A stretch of DNA of 10,792 nucleotides from an uncultured Asticcacaulis sp. (GTDB taxonomy: Bacteria; Pseudomonadota; Alphaproteobacteria; Caulobacterales; Caulobacteraceae): contig CAMLIY010000093.1 of assembly GCA_946480125.1 (NCBI GenBank), positions 1 through 10,792 of the forward strand, read 5' to 3'. A program made the translations under genes and the position numbers. The notes below the pieces were generated by a model. The model was not told the origin of the DNA. It made no database searches and was given only the letters and a program-made list of their open reading frames with translations. This document shows, one piece after another, positions 1-6,296 of the stretch (position 1 is the first letter of the stretch; every line of letters starts with the position of its first letter).

Positions 1-1311
1 ACGATCGACGCCCCCCTGCCCGCCGGCGCCAAACTGAGCGGCTTCACCGCCTGGCTAGCCAGGGCGCCCGCTCCGGTTTTCGCCCTCTATGGCGGTCTGA
101 TGGCCTTTGGCGCCTATTTCGCCATGTATGCCTACCGTAAGCCGTTCGCGGTGGCCAGCTATGCCGATGTCGCCGCCATAGGACTGCATTTTACCATTGA
201 CTACAAAATCGCCCTCGTCATTTTCCAGGTGTTCGGCTACGCCCTGTCCAAGGTCATCGGCGTCAAGGTCATTTCCGAACTGCCGGGCAAGTATCGCGCG
301 CTGGCCATTCTCCTGCTGATCGGTTTCGCCGAACTGACACTTGTCGCCTTCGCCGCCGTGCCTGCGCCGTGGAACATCGCCTGCCTGTTCTTCAACGGCC
401 TGGCGCTCGGCATGATATGGGGTCTGGTCTTCGGCTTCCTCGAAGGCCGTGGCACGTCGGAAATCCTCGGCTCCATTCTGTGCGCCAGCTTCATCGTCTC
501 CTCCGGCGTGGTCAAGTCGGTCGGCAAGTGGGTGATGCTTCAGGGCTGGGCGACGGAATTCTGGATGCCGGCCGTCACTGGCCTGCTGTTCGCGCCCCTG
601 CTCTTGGTCTGCGTGCTCGGCCTGTCTCAGATGCCTCCCCCCAGCGCCGCCGACGAAGCCAGCCGTACCGCCCGCGTGCCGATGAACAAAGCGGCGCGCA
701 AGGCCACCTTCGCCGCCTTCGCGCCCGGCCTGATCGCCCTGATCGTGCTCTATATCGGACTGACGGCGCTGCGTGATTTCCGCGACAACTTCGCCGCCGA
801 AATCTGGACCGACCTCGGCTTCAAGGACAGCGCTTCGATCTTCACCGTCTCGGAACTGCCGGTCGGCGCCGCCGTGCTGTGCGCCATGGCGCTGCTGACC
901 GTCTTCCGCAACAACCGCATGGCCTTCATGGCCAATCTTGCCATGGTCGGGATCGGTTTGCTTTTGGCGGCGGGCAGCACCTTCGCCTTCCAGCAGGGGC
1001 TGCTCGGGCCGGTGTGGTGGATGATCCTTTTGGGTGGCGGGCTGTACCTGGCCTATACACCGTTTAACGCCCTGCTGTTCGACCGCTTCATCGCCGCCAG
1101 CCGCATGGCGGGTACGGCCGGTTTCCTGATCTATGTCGCCGACGCCAGCGGCTACTTAGGTTCCGTGGCGCTGCTTTTGTTCAAGAACTTCAGCGGCATC
1201 GTCCTGCCCTGGGCGCAGTTCCTGGCTGCCTCAGCCTATGCTACGGCCGGTGCTGGCCTTATCCTGCTGGGCTACAGCGCTGCCTATTTCATTCGCCGTC
1301 TGCGCACCTAG
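1..1311 (+). CDS. DUF5690 family MFS-like membrane protein, 5' end outside window
   Basis: The reading frame is open from base 1, so the gene begins upstream. The ATG at 100 lies inside the first membrane segment and is not the start. The visible 436 residues are dominated by hydrophobic helices, with about ten to twelve membrane segments. They include the AYRKPF motif after the first segment, which is typical of DUF5690 and related major-facilitator-like proteins. A charged, proline-rich loop around bases 630-700 probably separates the two halves of the bundle. The protein should sit in the inner membrane and be a transporter, but the substrate is unknown and I do not assign one. It converges on a minus-strand integrase remnant about 100 bases downstream. 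I see no intrinsic terminator after the TAG stop. Family assignment is from recognition of the motif and overall pattern. Confidence 0.85.
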   Translation, partial: TIDAPLPAGAKLSGFTAWLARAPAPVFALYGGLMAFGAYFAMYAYRKPFAVASYADVAAIGLHFTIDYKIALVIFQVFGYALSKVIGVKVISELPGKYRALAILLLIGFAELTLVAFAAVPAPWNIACLFFNGLALGMIWGLVFGFLEGRGTSEILGSILCASFIVSSGVVKSVGKWVMLQGWATEFWMPAVTGLLFAPLLLVCVLGLSQMPPPSAADEASRTARVPMNKAARKATFAAFAPGLIALIVLYIGLTALRDFRDNFAAEIWTDLGFKDSASIFTVSELPVGAAVLCAMALLTVFRNNRMAFMANLAMVGIGLLLAAGSTFAFQQGLLGPVWWMILLGGGLYLAYTPFNALLFDRFIAASRMAGTAGFLIYVADASGYLGSVALLLFKNFSGIVLPWAQFLAASAYATAGAGLILLGYSAAYFIRRLRT

Positions 1312-1389
1312 TCAACAAAAAGAAATATTACGCCTCTAAATCGAGTAAGCAATGCGCTGTAATGGCAAAGCAGATAGACCTCTGACTCT

Positions 1390-1430
1390 GTATGCCAAGC
1401 GCTGGATTGTTTCGCCGACCGTTGGCATAC
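1390..1430. repeat. 9-bp perfect inverted repeat
   Basis: GTATGCCAA (1390-1398) and its exact complement TTGGCATAC (1422-1430) enclose a 23-base loop. The repeat spans the point where similarity to the integrase family fades, so it may mark an old junction or be a chance hairpin. It has no T-tract and is not a convincing terminator. Confidence 0.4.
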
Positions 1431-1919
1431 CCTTTGGGCCGTCTAAAGCCTTCCGCGACACTCCACCTACGCAATCCAAGACCTCGAAAGCCTGAATCTC
1501 CAAGATGGGGCGGTCGCCAAACGACGGTTCAAGCTGCTTCAAAAGCCACGCCTTTATTTGCGTCGCTTCCGAGTCCCCGTTGGCGGCCTTCTTAGCTAGA
1601 TATTCATCGGCTACGAGTTGGAAAGTATTACCGTTTTGTACAGCTAGTGCTACGGTCGCCTTTTTCTTTTCGGCGCCGGGATCTTGCTGTTTGACAAGCT
1701 GCTCGCGCGCCTCATCCCGCTTCGCGCGCGCGTCTTTCAGGCTGAGCTCGGGATAATGCCCCCGCGAGAGTGTTTTTTCGCGTCCAAAGACACGATATTT
1801 CAGTCTCCACAGCTTGGCGCCCGAGGGAGAAGGACAAGATAAAGCCCTCCGCCATCCGTTATTTTATAAGGCTTTTCCGCAGGTTTTGCTGTGCGCAGTT
1901 TGATGTCAGAAATCGACAT
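1411..1919 (-). pseudogene. degenerate P4-type (DUF4102) tyrosine integrase, N-terminal half only
   Basis: Translation from the ATG at 1919 begins MSISDIKLRTAKPAEKPYK and reaches DGGGLYLVLL, the start of the Arm DNA-binding (DUF4102) domain. That frame stops soon after. The domain resumes in the -1 frame (about base 1828) as PSGAKLWRLKYRVFGREKT, then SRGHYPELSLKDARAKRDEA, and runs into a core-binding region (TFQLVADEYLAK, IQAFEVLDCV). Around 1466-1470 a second shift (+1) is needed to continue as VECRGRL, followed by a TAG at 1443-1445 and TAQRVCQRSA. Similarity then ends. The catalytic domain with the Arg-His-Arg-Tyr residues is missing, so no recombinase is made. AAGGA lies 11 bases before the ATG. 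The gene points away from the 3' end of tRNA-Phe, as in many tRNA-borne islands. Identification is from family motifs; frameshift positions are approximate. Confidence 0.88.
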
Positions 1920-1920
1920 T

Positions 1921-1967
1921 GGGGGTATCGTCCTTCATGTGTTGAGGCGATACCCCAACGATACCCA
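1921..1967 (-). promoter_or_regulatory. GGGTATCG-type repeats upstream of the integrase remnant
   Basis: Read on the minus strand, two direct copies lie at 1959-1967 (TGGGTATCG) and 1948-1956 (GGGGTATCG). They are 11 bases apart, about one helical turn. An inverted copy, CGATACCCCC, lies at 1921-1930, next to the integrase start codon. Short GGGGGTATC-like repeats are, from memory, common in front of P4-type integrases and are candidate arm-type or autoregulatory integrase sites. Function is inferred from position only. Confidence 0.55.
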
Positions 1968-2060
1968 CAAATCACTCGGATTTAGACGGACGTCGGCAGA
2001 CATCGCAGGACAAAAAATCCTGTAAGATACCAATTTTAAAGGGTTTTTTCTACGAGCCCA

Positions 2061-2077
2061 TACCCTCTTAGAGGGTA
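2061..2077 (-). repeat. short hairpin directly downstream of tRNA-Phe
   Basis: TACCCTC and GAGGGTA form a perfect 7-bp stem with a 3-base loop, beginning two bases beyond the encoded CCA of tRNA-Phe. No T-run follows on the minus strand, so it is not a standard intrinsic terminator. It could define the 3' end of the tRNA precursor, or be part of the attachment region used by the lost integrative element. Confidence 0.5.
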
Positions 2078-2079
2078 GA

Positions 2080-2155
2080 TGGTGCCTGGAGCCGGAATCG
2101 AACCAGCGACACGCGGATTTTCAATCCGCTGCTCTACCAACTGAGCTATCCAGGC
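2080..2155 (-). tRNA. tRNA-Phe (anticodon GAA)
   Basis: A 76-base cloverleaf reads on the minus strand. The acceptor stem is GCCTGGA with TCCAGGC, the D arm is GCTC/GAGC, and the anticodon loop TTGAAAA carries GAA. The T loop is TTCGATT, the discriminator base is A and the 3' CCA is encoded. It lies downstream of yacG in the same orientation, a placement seen in other alphaproteobacteria. Its 3' end faces the integrase remnant, so it is the probable attachment site. I found no second copy of the tRNA 3' end in this window. Confidence 0.97.
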
Positions 2156-2183
2156 CCTAAACGCGTCATCGGTGTAATCACGA

Positions 2184-2200
2184 TGCCTCGAGCGGAGGCA
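2184..2200 (-). repeat. hairpin in the tRNA-Phe leader
   Basis: TGCCTC and GAGGCA form a 6-bp perfect stem with a 5-base loop between the predicted promoter and the mature tRNA-Phe 5' end. It probably lies in the 5' leader removed by RNase P. No T-run follows. Confidence 0.4.
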
Positions 2201-2202
2201 GG

Positions 2203-2231
2203 TCTATAGGGGAGCTATACCCCCTTGTCCA
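2203..2231 (-). promoter_or_regulatory. sigma-70-type promoter for tRNA-Phe
   Basis: On the minus strand, TGGACA (2226-2231) and TATAGA (2203-2208) are separated by exactly 17 bases, a good match to the housekeeping -35/-10 pattern. Transcription would start near 2196, about 40 bases ahead of tRNA-Phe. The promoter lies between the end of yacG and the tRNA, so the tRNA need not rely on readthrough from the infA operon. I see only a weak A/T hairpin, not a clear terminator, just after the yacG stop. Confidence 0.65.
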
Positions 2232-2262
2232 GACGAAAAAGACACGGATTTTCGAAAAACCA

Positions 2263-2499
2263 TCAGTCTTCCACATCATCTTCGGATGACGACGCCCGTG
2301 CCGGACCGGCATCACCGCTCTCATCATTGACAGACAGACCACCCTCACCGTCAATGACATAATCACCTTTCAGCCAATGAACCAGATCGACATCGGCGCA
2401 GCGCTTGGAGCAGAACGGGGCGAAGCTTTTTGCCGCGTTGACCACGCCTTCCAGCGCTTCACCATAGGGCTTCTGACAGCGGGTACATTTACGGATCAT
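2263..2499 (-). CDS. yacG: YacG, zinc-binding DNA gyrase inhibitor family
   Basis: This 78-residue protein has the YacG zinc ribbon, with Cys5-X2-Cys8 and Cys30-X3-Cys34, the conserved PFCSKRCADVDL segment and then the WLKGDYVI stretch. An acidic low-complexity tail (SSSEDDVED) follows. In Escherichia coli YacG binds GyrB and blocks gyrase from engaging DNA; the same role is inferred here from family membership. Its ATG overlaps the TGA of the upstream RNase E/G-like gene by four bases (ATGA), which indicates translational coupling. It is the last protein gene of the infA-maf-RNase-yacG operon. GAGG, ten bases before the ATG and inside the upstream gene, is the likely ribosome-binding site. 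Confidence 0.93.
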   Translation of the reverse strand: MIRKCTRCQKPYGEALEGVVNAAKSFAPFCSKRCADVDLVHWLKGDYVIDGEGGLSVNDESGDAGPARASSSEDDVED

Positions 2500-3527
2500 G
2501 TGATGATAACCTCGGACTTGACGGCAGCTTCCAGACGCATGATCGCCGACAGCGGATCATGGGATGCCGCCAGCAGCGGACGTATAATATCTAATGTGCT
2601 TGCCGGTGTGCGCAAGGTCAGCAGGCGCCCCGGCTCGCCTTCGGCGCGCTTTACGGCCTCACGCAGCAGCCGGTGCGCCGCTCGGACAGGTGACGCGACC
2701 GTATCCATCAATGGCGTAGCGCCCCAGGGACGGACAAACTCCAGCGTACCGAACTTGCCGACCGGACCAATAATCACTTTGCCGGCCTCGTCACCAAAAC
2801 CGATCTGCAATAACTGACGCAGACGATCGGAATCATGACGCTTGCCGATCAGGTCGATAACAACCAGCCCTGCCAGCCCTGATAGTCGCAACCGCCGTCC
2901 GATGTCAGAGACAGCACGCTCATTGCAGGCCTTAGCGAAAGCCTTAGGCGTCAAGACGCCCTCACCGCCCGCCGAATCGATATCACAGGCGATCAGGGCG
3001 CGGGTGCGCTCTATGCTGAGATATCCGCCTCCGGATAAAGGCCCGGACGGGTTAAGGGCAGCGTCTTCAGCCGTGTCGAGCATGTCAATGTCATTATCAT
3101 TGTTCAGTTCGCCGGCCTCACCCCGCAAGCCTGCGCTCGCCAACAGGCGATCCCTCAGAGACTGAACCGGCGATACCCGGCGAGGTTCACCGGTCGCGGG
3201 TCCAATCCACCGTGCACGCGCCCGTTTTTCCTGACGGGCTTCGGCGATGATCTCGACTTCCAGAGTGGAACCTTCAACCAGCCTTGAAAAAGCTTCATGC
3301 GGCACATCGAGTACAGCCTCCGCACCATCCGCCAGACTGAGGAAAGCCACCCCGCCGGCCTTGGTTTTCAGACGCGCCACTGATCGGACACCAACGACAG
3401 CCAATGATTGATCATATTCATATCCCTCGGCATAGAAATACGGCAGTCCATCGATGCAGACCGCTCCGCGCGCCAGACCGAACCGGCTGTTGTAAGGCAC
3501 GGTAATCACGTTATAATTACTGGGCAT
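2496..3527 (-). CDS. ribonuclease E/G family protein, short form without zinc-link
   Basis: The protein is about 343 residues if it starts at the ATG at 3527; ATGs at 3539 and 3560 are also in frame, and none has a strong Shine-Dalgarno sequence. I chose 3527 because family similarity begins just after it and it overlaps maf least. An S1-like segment near residues 40-105 is followed by the DNase I-like catalytic subdomain: GGGYLSIERTRALIACDIDS, then RRLRLSGLAGLVVIDLIG. Asp182 and Asp225 (numbering from 3527) match the two metal-binding aspartates of RNase E/G. The CPxCxG zinc-link and everything beyond it are missing, and the protein is shorter than RNase G (about 490 residues). It may process or turn over RNA, but activity and oligomeric state are uncertain. 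It lies between maf and yacG with overlaps at both ends, indicating one transcript. Confidence 0.85.
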   Translation of the reverse strand: MPSNYNVITVPYNSRFGLARGAVCIDGLPYFYAEGYEYDQSLAVVGVRSVARLKTKAGGVAFLSLADGAEAVLDVPHEAFSRLVEGSTLEVEIIAEARQEKRARARWIGPATGEPRRVSPVQSLRDRLLASAGLRGEAGELNNDNDIDMLDTAEDAALNPSGPLSGGGYLSIERTRALIACDIDSAGGEGVLTPKAFAKACNERAVSDIGRRLRLSGLAGLVVIDLIGKRHDSDRLRQLLQIGFGDEAGKVIIGPVGKFGTLEFVRPWGATPLMDTVASPVRAAHRLLREAVKRAEGEPGRLLTLRTPASTLDIIRPLLAASHDPLSAIMRLEAAVKSEVIIT

Positions 3528-4095
3528 ATCCGGCGCCATCAAGCAGGCACTTCGTCTCATAGAGCGGCAGTCCCATGACGCCGGTATAGCTGCCGACCAG
3601 TTGCGTCACATAGCTGCCGGCGAGGCCCTGAATGGCATAGCCACCGGCCTTGCCTATGCCCTCACCGCAGGCCAGATAGACCGCGACATCGGCAATACTC
3701 AGGCGCTTGAAGATCAGGCGCGACTCAACCAGACGCGAGGATAATTTGCCAGACGGTCCCACCACCGCCACGCCGGTATAGACACGATGACCGCGGCCGG
3801 AAAGCAATTTGAGGCAGATTGCCACATCGGCTTCGGTTTCGGCCTTGTCGAGCACCCGGCGCCCAACGCAGACCACCGTATCGGCGGCCAGAACAAAGCC
3901 AGGCGTCATCGCCGCCACGACCTGCGCTTTCGACACGGCTAACCTCAGCGCCAATTGCGCCGGGGTTTCGTCTTTCAGGGGTGTTTCATCCAGATCAGCC
4001 GCCGCGGTATGGTCAGGCACCAGCCCCATCTGAGCCAGTAGGTCGCGGCGGCGCGGGCTGGCGCTGGCCAGTATCAGTGGAGCGCGCTCAGCCAT
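3517..4095 (-). CDS. maf: Maf family nucleotide pyrophosphatase
   Basis: This 192-residue protein has the full Maf signature: LASASPRR (residues 9-16), the DLDE motif near 34-37, AADTVV with Asp72, Lys84, ESRLIFKRLS, and the C-terminal GKAGGYAIQGLAG and GSYTGVMGLPL motifs. Maf proteins hydrolyse non-canonical or pyrimidine nucleoside triphosphates to monophosphates plus pyrophosphate in the cytoplasm. The motif pattern suggests the YhdE-like dTTP/UTP pyrophosphatase branch rather than YceF, but I cannot settle that without an alignment. It starts six bases after the infA stop. Its own stop overlaps the start region of the RNase E/G-like gene, so the genes are co-transcribed. Length is normal and no key motif is missing. 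Confidence 0.95.
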   Translation of the reverse strand: MAERAPLILASASPRRRDLLAQMGLVPDHTAAADLDETPLKDETPAQLALRLAVSKAQVVAAMTPGFVLAADTVVCVGRRVLDKAETEADVAICLKLLSGRGHRVYTGVAVVGPSGKLSSRLVESRLIFKRLSIADVAVYLACGEGIGKAGGYAIQGLAGSYVTQLVGSYTGVMGLPLYETKCLLDGAGYAQ

Positions 4096-4101
4096 CAGGC
4101 T

Positions 4102-4323
4102 TTACTTGAAGCGGTAGGTAATACGACCCTTGGTCAGGTCATAGGGCGTCATCTCGACCAGGATACGGTCGCCGGCCAAGACGCGGATGCGGTTCTTGCG
4201 CATCTTGCCGGCGGTGTGGGCGATAATTTCGTGGCCGCTTTCTTCCAGCTTAACGCGGAAGGTGGCGTTCGGGAGCAGTTCAACAACAGTGCCCGGAAAT
4301 TCCAACAGTTCTTCTTTTGCCAT
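4102..4323 (-). CDS. infA: translation initiation factor IF-1
   Basis: This 73-residue protein begins [20 protein letters not shown] and ends in [12 protein letters not shown]. It is a single S1-type OB fold of normal IF-1 length and conserved sequence. IF-1 binds the ribosomal A site on the 30S subunit with IF-2 and IF-3 during initiation. The frame stays open 29 codons further upstream, but the ATG at 4323 is supported by AGGGG four bases before it and by the universal N-terminus. It is the first gene of the infA-maf-RNase E/G-yacG operon and lies about 100 bases downstream of the terminator that ends the outer-membrane protein gene. Confidence 0.98.
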   Translation of the reverse strand: MAKEELLEFPGTVVELLPNATFRVKLEESGHEIIAHTAGKMRKNRIRVLAGDRILVEMTPYDLTKGRITYRFK

Positions 4324-4337
4324 ACGGCCCCTCTGGA

Positions 4338-4354
4338 TGCGGACGGAATCCGCA
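4338..4354 (-). promoter_or_regulatory. hairpin in infA leader
   Basis: TGCGGA and TCCGCA form a perfect 6-bp stem with a 5-base loop. It ends 14 bases before the infA start codon, just ahead of the AGGGG ribosome-binding site. It could influence infA translation or mRNA stability, but no regulator is indicated. Confidence 0.4.
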
Positions 4355-4421
4355 CCCGGACTCACATCGCTCAAATATTCGATTGCGCCCTTTATACCCA
4401 AAGGCCGCAAGTGGAAAGCCC

Positions 4422-4459
4422 AAAAAGGAAAAGCGCTCCCTGCTGGAGCAGGGAACGCT
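4422..4459 (-). terminator. intrinsic terminator of the outer-membrane protein gene
   Basis: On the minus strand a 12-bp stem (AGCGTTCCCTGC paired with GCAGGGAGCGCT, one G-T pair, loop TCCA) is followed by TTTTCCTTTTT. It starts 27 bases after the stop of the beta-barrel gene and should separate that gene from infA, which therefore needs its own promoter between here and 4324. Confidence 0.88.
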
Positions 4460-4485
4460 TTCGGGAGACAGTTCTGTCGGGGGAA

Positions 4486-5004
4486 CTAGAACTTTCTCAC
4501 CAGGCTGAGGGTGGCCGTATCGGCGTTACCCTTATCGCCATTAAAGTCCGAGCGCGTATAGTCGGCGCGAACGGCATATTCAGGATTGATGTGATACTGG
4601 CCACCCACACCGTAATCGAGTGCGGTGCCCTGCTCCATCTTACCAGCCACGGCCGGCGCCTTCAGATCGGTATCGGACACACCGACACGACCGATCAGGT
4701 CAAAGCTGGGAGATACCGGCAAATAGCCAACGCCATAGACAGCGGCCTTGTTGGTCAATTTATAATTGCCACCAACGCCATTGTCGTCATTGGTGCCGAA
4801 AGCGGCTTCGCCTTCAACGCCGAAATGGGGTGTAATCTTGGTGCCGACGCGGGCATTGACGCTGCCGAGCTTGGAATCGGTATTGTCATTGTCGGTTTGC
4901 TGGTAGCCGAGCGAACCATAGACACGACCTACGTCCTGGGCGCTGGCAACAGTACCGATAGCAAGGGTGGCCACAGCAGCGGTGGCGATCATAAGCGTTT
5001 TCAT
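4486..5004 (-). CDS. small outer-membrane beta-barrel protein (OmpA/OmpW-like barrel class)
   Basis: The 172-residue precursor starts at the ATG at 5004. The choice is supported by GGAG eight bases upstream and by a clear Sec signal peptide, MKTLMIATAAVATLAIGTVA, with predicted cleavage after ASA (residue 22). The mature protein of 150 residues shows alternating polar and hydrophobic strands rich in Gly and aromatics (YGSLGY, FGVEGEAAFG, YGVGYLP, FDLIGRVGV, DYGVGGQYHI, YAVRADYTRSDF). It ends in Lys-Phe, the C-terminal aromatic that BAM uses to recognise outer-membrane barrels. Length suits an eight-stranded barrel. No periplasmic peptidoglycan-binding domain is present, so I do not call it OmpA. 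It has a long intergenic leader and its own terminator, so it is transcribed alone. Its specific role is unknown. Confidence 0.88.
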   Translation of the reverse strand: MKTLMIATAAVATLAIGTVASAQDVGRVYGSLGYQQTDNDNTDSKLGSVNARVGTKITPHFGVEGEAAFGTNDDNGVGGNYKLTNKAAVYGVGYLPVSPSFDLIGRVGVSDTDLKAPAVAGKMEQGTALDYGVGGQYHINPEYAVRADYTRSDFNGDKGNADTATLSLVRKF

Positions 5005-5304
5005 AGCATGTGCTCCATATTTGAACGGGTCACGCACCGGGGAGGATGCGAGCCGGACGATCATTAACCGTTTGGCATTGTCGTCTGAGTTCAATATGGC
5101 GATACGACCGGGCGTTCGTGGGGCGATTGCGGGGTCTTTTTGAGGTCTTTGCGGCCAAATAAGACCGAATGGACACTGTGTCGCCCCAACTGAGGCGAAC
5201 GGTGTGATAATCGTCCCTATTCGGACAGAATCACGCCCTATTGGTGAACAAAGATGAATATAAAAAATGTAATGAAATCATAAAGATAGGCAATTTATGC
5301 CGAC
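5005..5304. promoter_or_regulatory. 300-bp intergenic region upstream of the outer-membrane gene
   Basis: I see no gene here. The region is AT-rich at 5245-5300 and holds three ordered motifs. AATAGGG occurs as direct repeats on the minus strand (5236-5242 and 5215-5221), exactly 21 bases apart. Next comes an imperfect inverted repeat, TCGCC/GGCGA (5181-5198). Last is the palindrome GACACTGTGTC (5172-5182). Motifs two helical turns apart on the same face suggest a regulator-binding region for the beta-barrel gene. I could not choose a promoter confidently. Confidence 0.4.
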
Positions 5305-5763
5305 TCATGGACGGACCAGAGTATTGACCAGTGTGAAAAGGCGACGCGCCGTTTCGTGATCAATAGCCACCTTTCCCGCCAGACGCTCGGTCAGCAGTTC
5401 GGCGCCCTCATTATGCACGCCCCGCCGCCCCATATCGATTGACTCAATTTGCGCCGGTGTAGCGTTCTTAAGCGCCTCGTAATAGCTTTCGCAAATCATG
5501 CGATAATCGCGCAGCATAGTCTTGAAGGGCGCCAGGGACAGCATGATCTTGCGGGCAAAATCGGGGCCGGTGATATCGAAGACCAGCCGGTTGTCTTCCA
5601 GAGCGAGCCGCAGGTCGAACGGGCCCTGCCCTTCCACCACACCTTCCGGTATAAAGCTGTTCCTTTCGATCAGGTCAAACATGGCCACCTTGCGCTCATG
5701 CTCTACCTGGTCGGAGGGCGCGCTTAAGGAAGCTTCATCGATGTCGATCCGGGCGATGCGCAT
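5305..5763 (-). CDS. UPF0262 family protein
   Basis: This 152-residue protein begins MRIARIDIDEASLS and shows the family pattern: a QVEHERKVAMFDLIERNSFIPEG block, LRLALEDNRLVFDI, then SLAPFKTMLRDYRMICESYY and RRGVHNEGAELLTERL near the C-terminus. Function is unknown; the family is small, soluble and found mainly in alphaproteobacteria. The frame is open another 49 codons upstream into DUF2948, but similarity begins at the ATG at 5763, so I use that start despite a weak ribosome-binding site. It lies 77 bases after DUF2948 in the same direction. From memory, hisD occupies that gap in many relatives; only a short non-coding spacer remains here. Confidence 0.9.
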   Translation of the reverse strand: MRIARIDIDEASLSAPSDQVEHERKVAMFDLIERNSFIPEGVVEGQGPFDLRLALEDNRLVFDITGPDFARKIMLSLAPFKTMLRDYRMICESYYEALKNATPAQIESIDMGRRGVHNEGAELLTERLAGKVAIDHETARRLFTLVNTLVRP

Positions 5764-5840
5764 GGCCAGTGTCTCACTTTCGTCTTCAAAGCAGGATGAG
5801 CATAACTCCACCTGATTTGGCAAGAGCCAGTCCCGAAAGG

Positions 5841-6296
5841 CTAAAAATGCTCGGGCATACTCTTGGCGCGGCGCGGTGCGGCCAGGTCGAGCAGCAGCAC
5901 ATCGACGCATTCGGCCTCGATACGCAGATCACGGTTTGTCGCGCCCGCAAAACGCAGGGTCAAGGCGATAGCAGGGGCTTCCAAAGACTCGACCGCGACA
6001 TCAAGCAGACTCAGGGGAAGGTTACCTTGGTTGATATCGAGGCCTCGCATTCTGACCGCCGTCACGCCAGAAATGCGCAGTACGCCAGGGGCGCGCAGCG
6101 GCACATTCTTAACCGACTCATGGCAAAACCGATTCATGTGCAAGGTGAAATGACGGCCGGTGGCATCATAGCTGAGATCGCTTACGCGCAGGGCGGCATC
6201 CTGCACCAGGGCCGAGATGGCGGGCAAATCATCGGCATCCTGCGCCATAAGACGCAGAGGCTTGACTGGCGCTTTTCCTAAGCCGAACAATCCCAT
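5841..6296 (-). CDS. DUF2948 family protein
   Basis: This 151-residue soluble protein has the DUF2948 pattern: LRLMAQDADDLPAISALVQD near residue 14, LRVSDLSYDATGRHFTLHMN, RFCHES, and the C-terminal DLRIEAECVDVLLLDLAAP before SMPEH. Molecular function is unknown. Its ATG directly follows the murA TAG with no gap. GGAAG, eight bases before the ATG and inside murA, is the ribosome-binding site, so it is translated from the murA transcript. The conserved pairing with murA in alphaproteobacteria suggests a link to envelope biogenesis, but that is inference only. Confidence 0.9.
   Translation of the reverse strand: MGLFGLGKAPVKPLRLMAQDADDLPAISALVQDAALRVSDLSYDATGRHFTLHMNRFCHESVKNVPLRAPGVLRISGVTAVRMRGLDINQGNLPLSLLDVAVESLEAPAIALTLRFAGATNRDLRIEAECVDVLLLDLAAPRRAKSMPEHF

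Noticed and set aside
100..102. ATG at 100 as the start of the DUF5690 gene
   Set aside because: The frame is open back to base 1 and the ATG lies inside the first membrane segment, so the true start is outside the window.
1505..1756. Plus-strand small frames between 1392 and 1985
   Set aside because: They are antisense to the integrase remnant and show no recognisable protein features.
4216..5067. Plus-strand 283-residue open frame
   Set aside because: It is antisense to infA and the beta-barrel gene, crosses the intrinsic terminator and has no family features.
5764..5910. N-terminal extension of UPF0262 into DUF2948
   Set aside because: Family similarity starts at the ATG at 5763, and the extension overlaps the conserved end of DUF2948.
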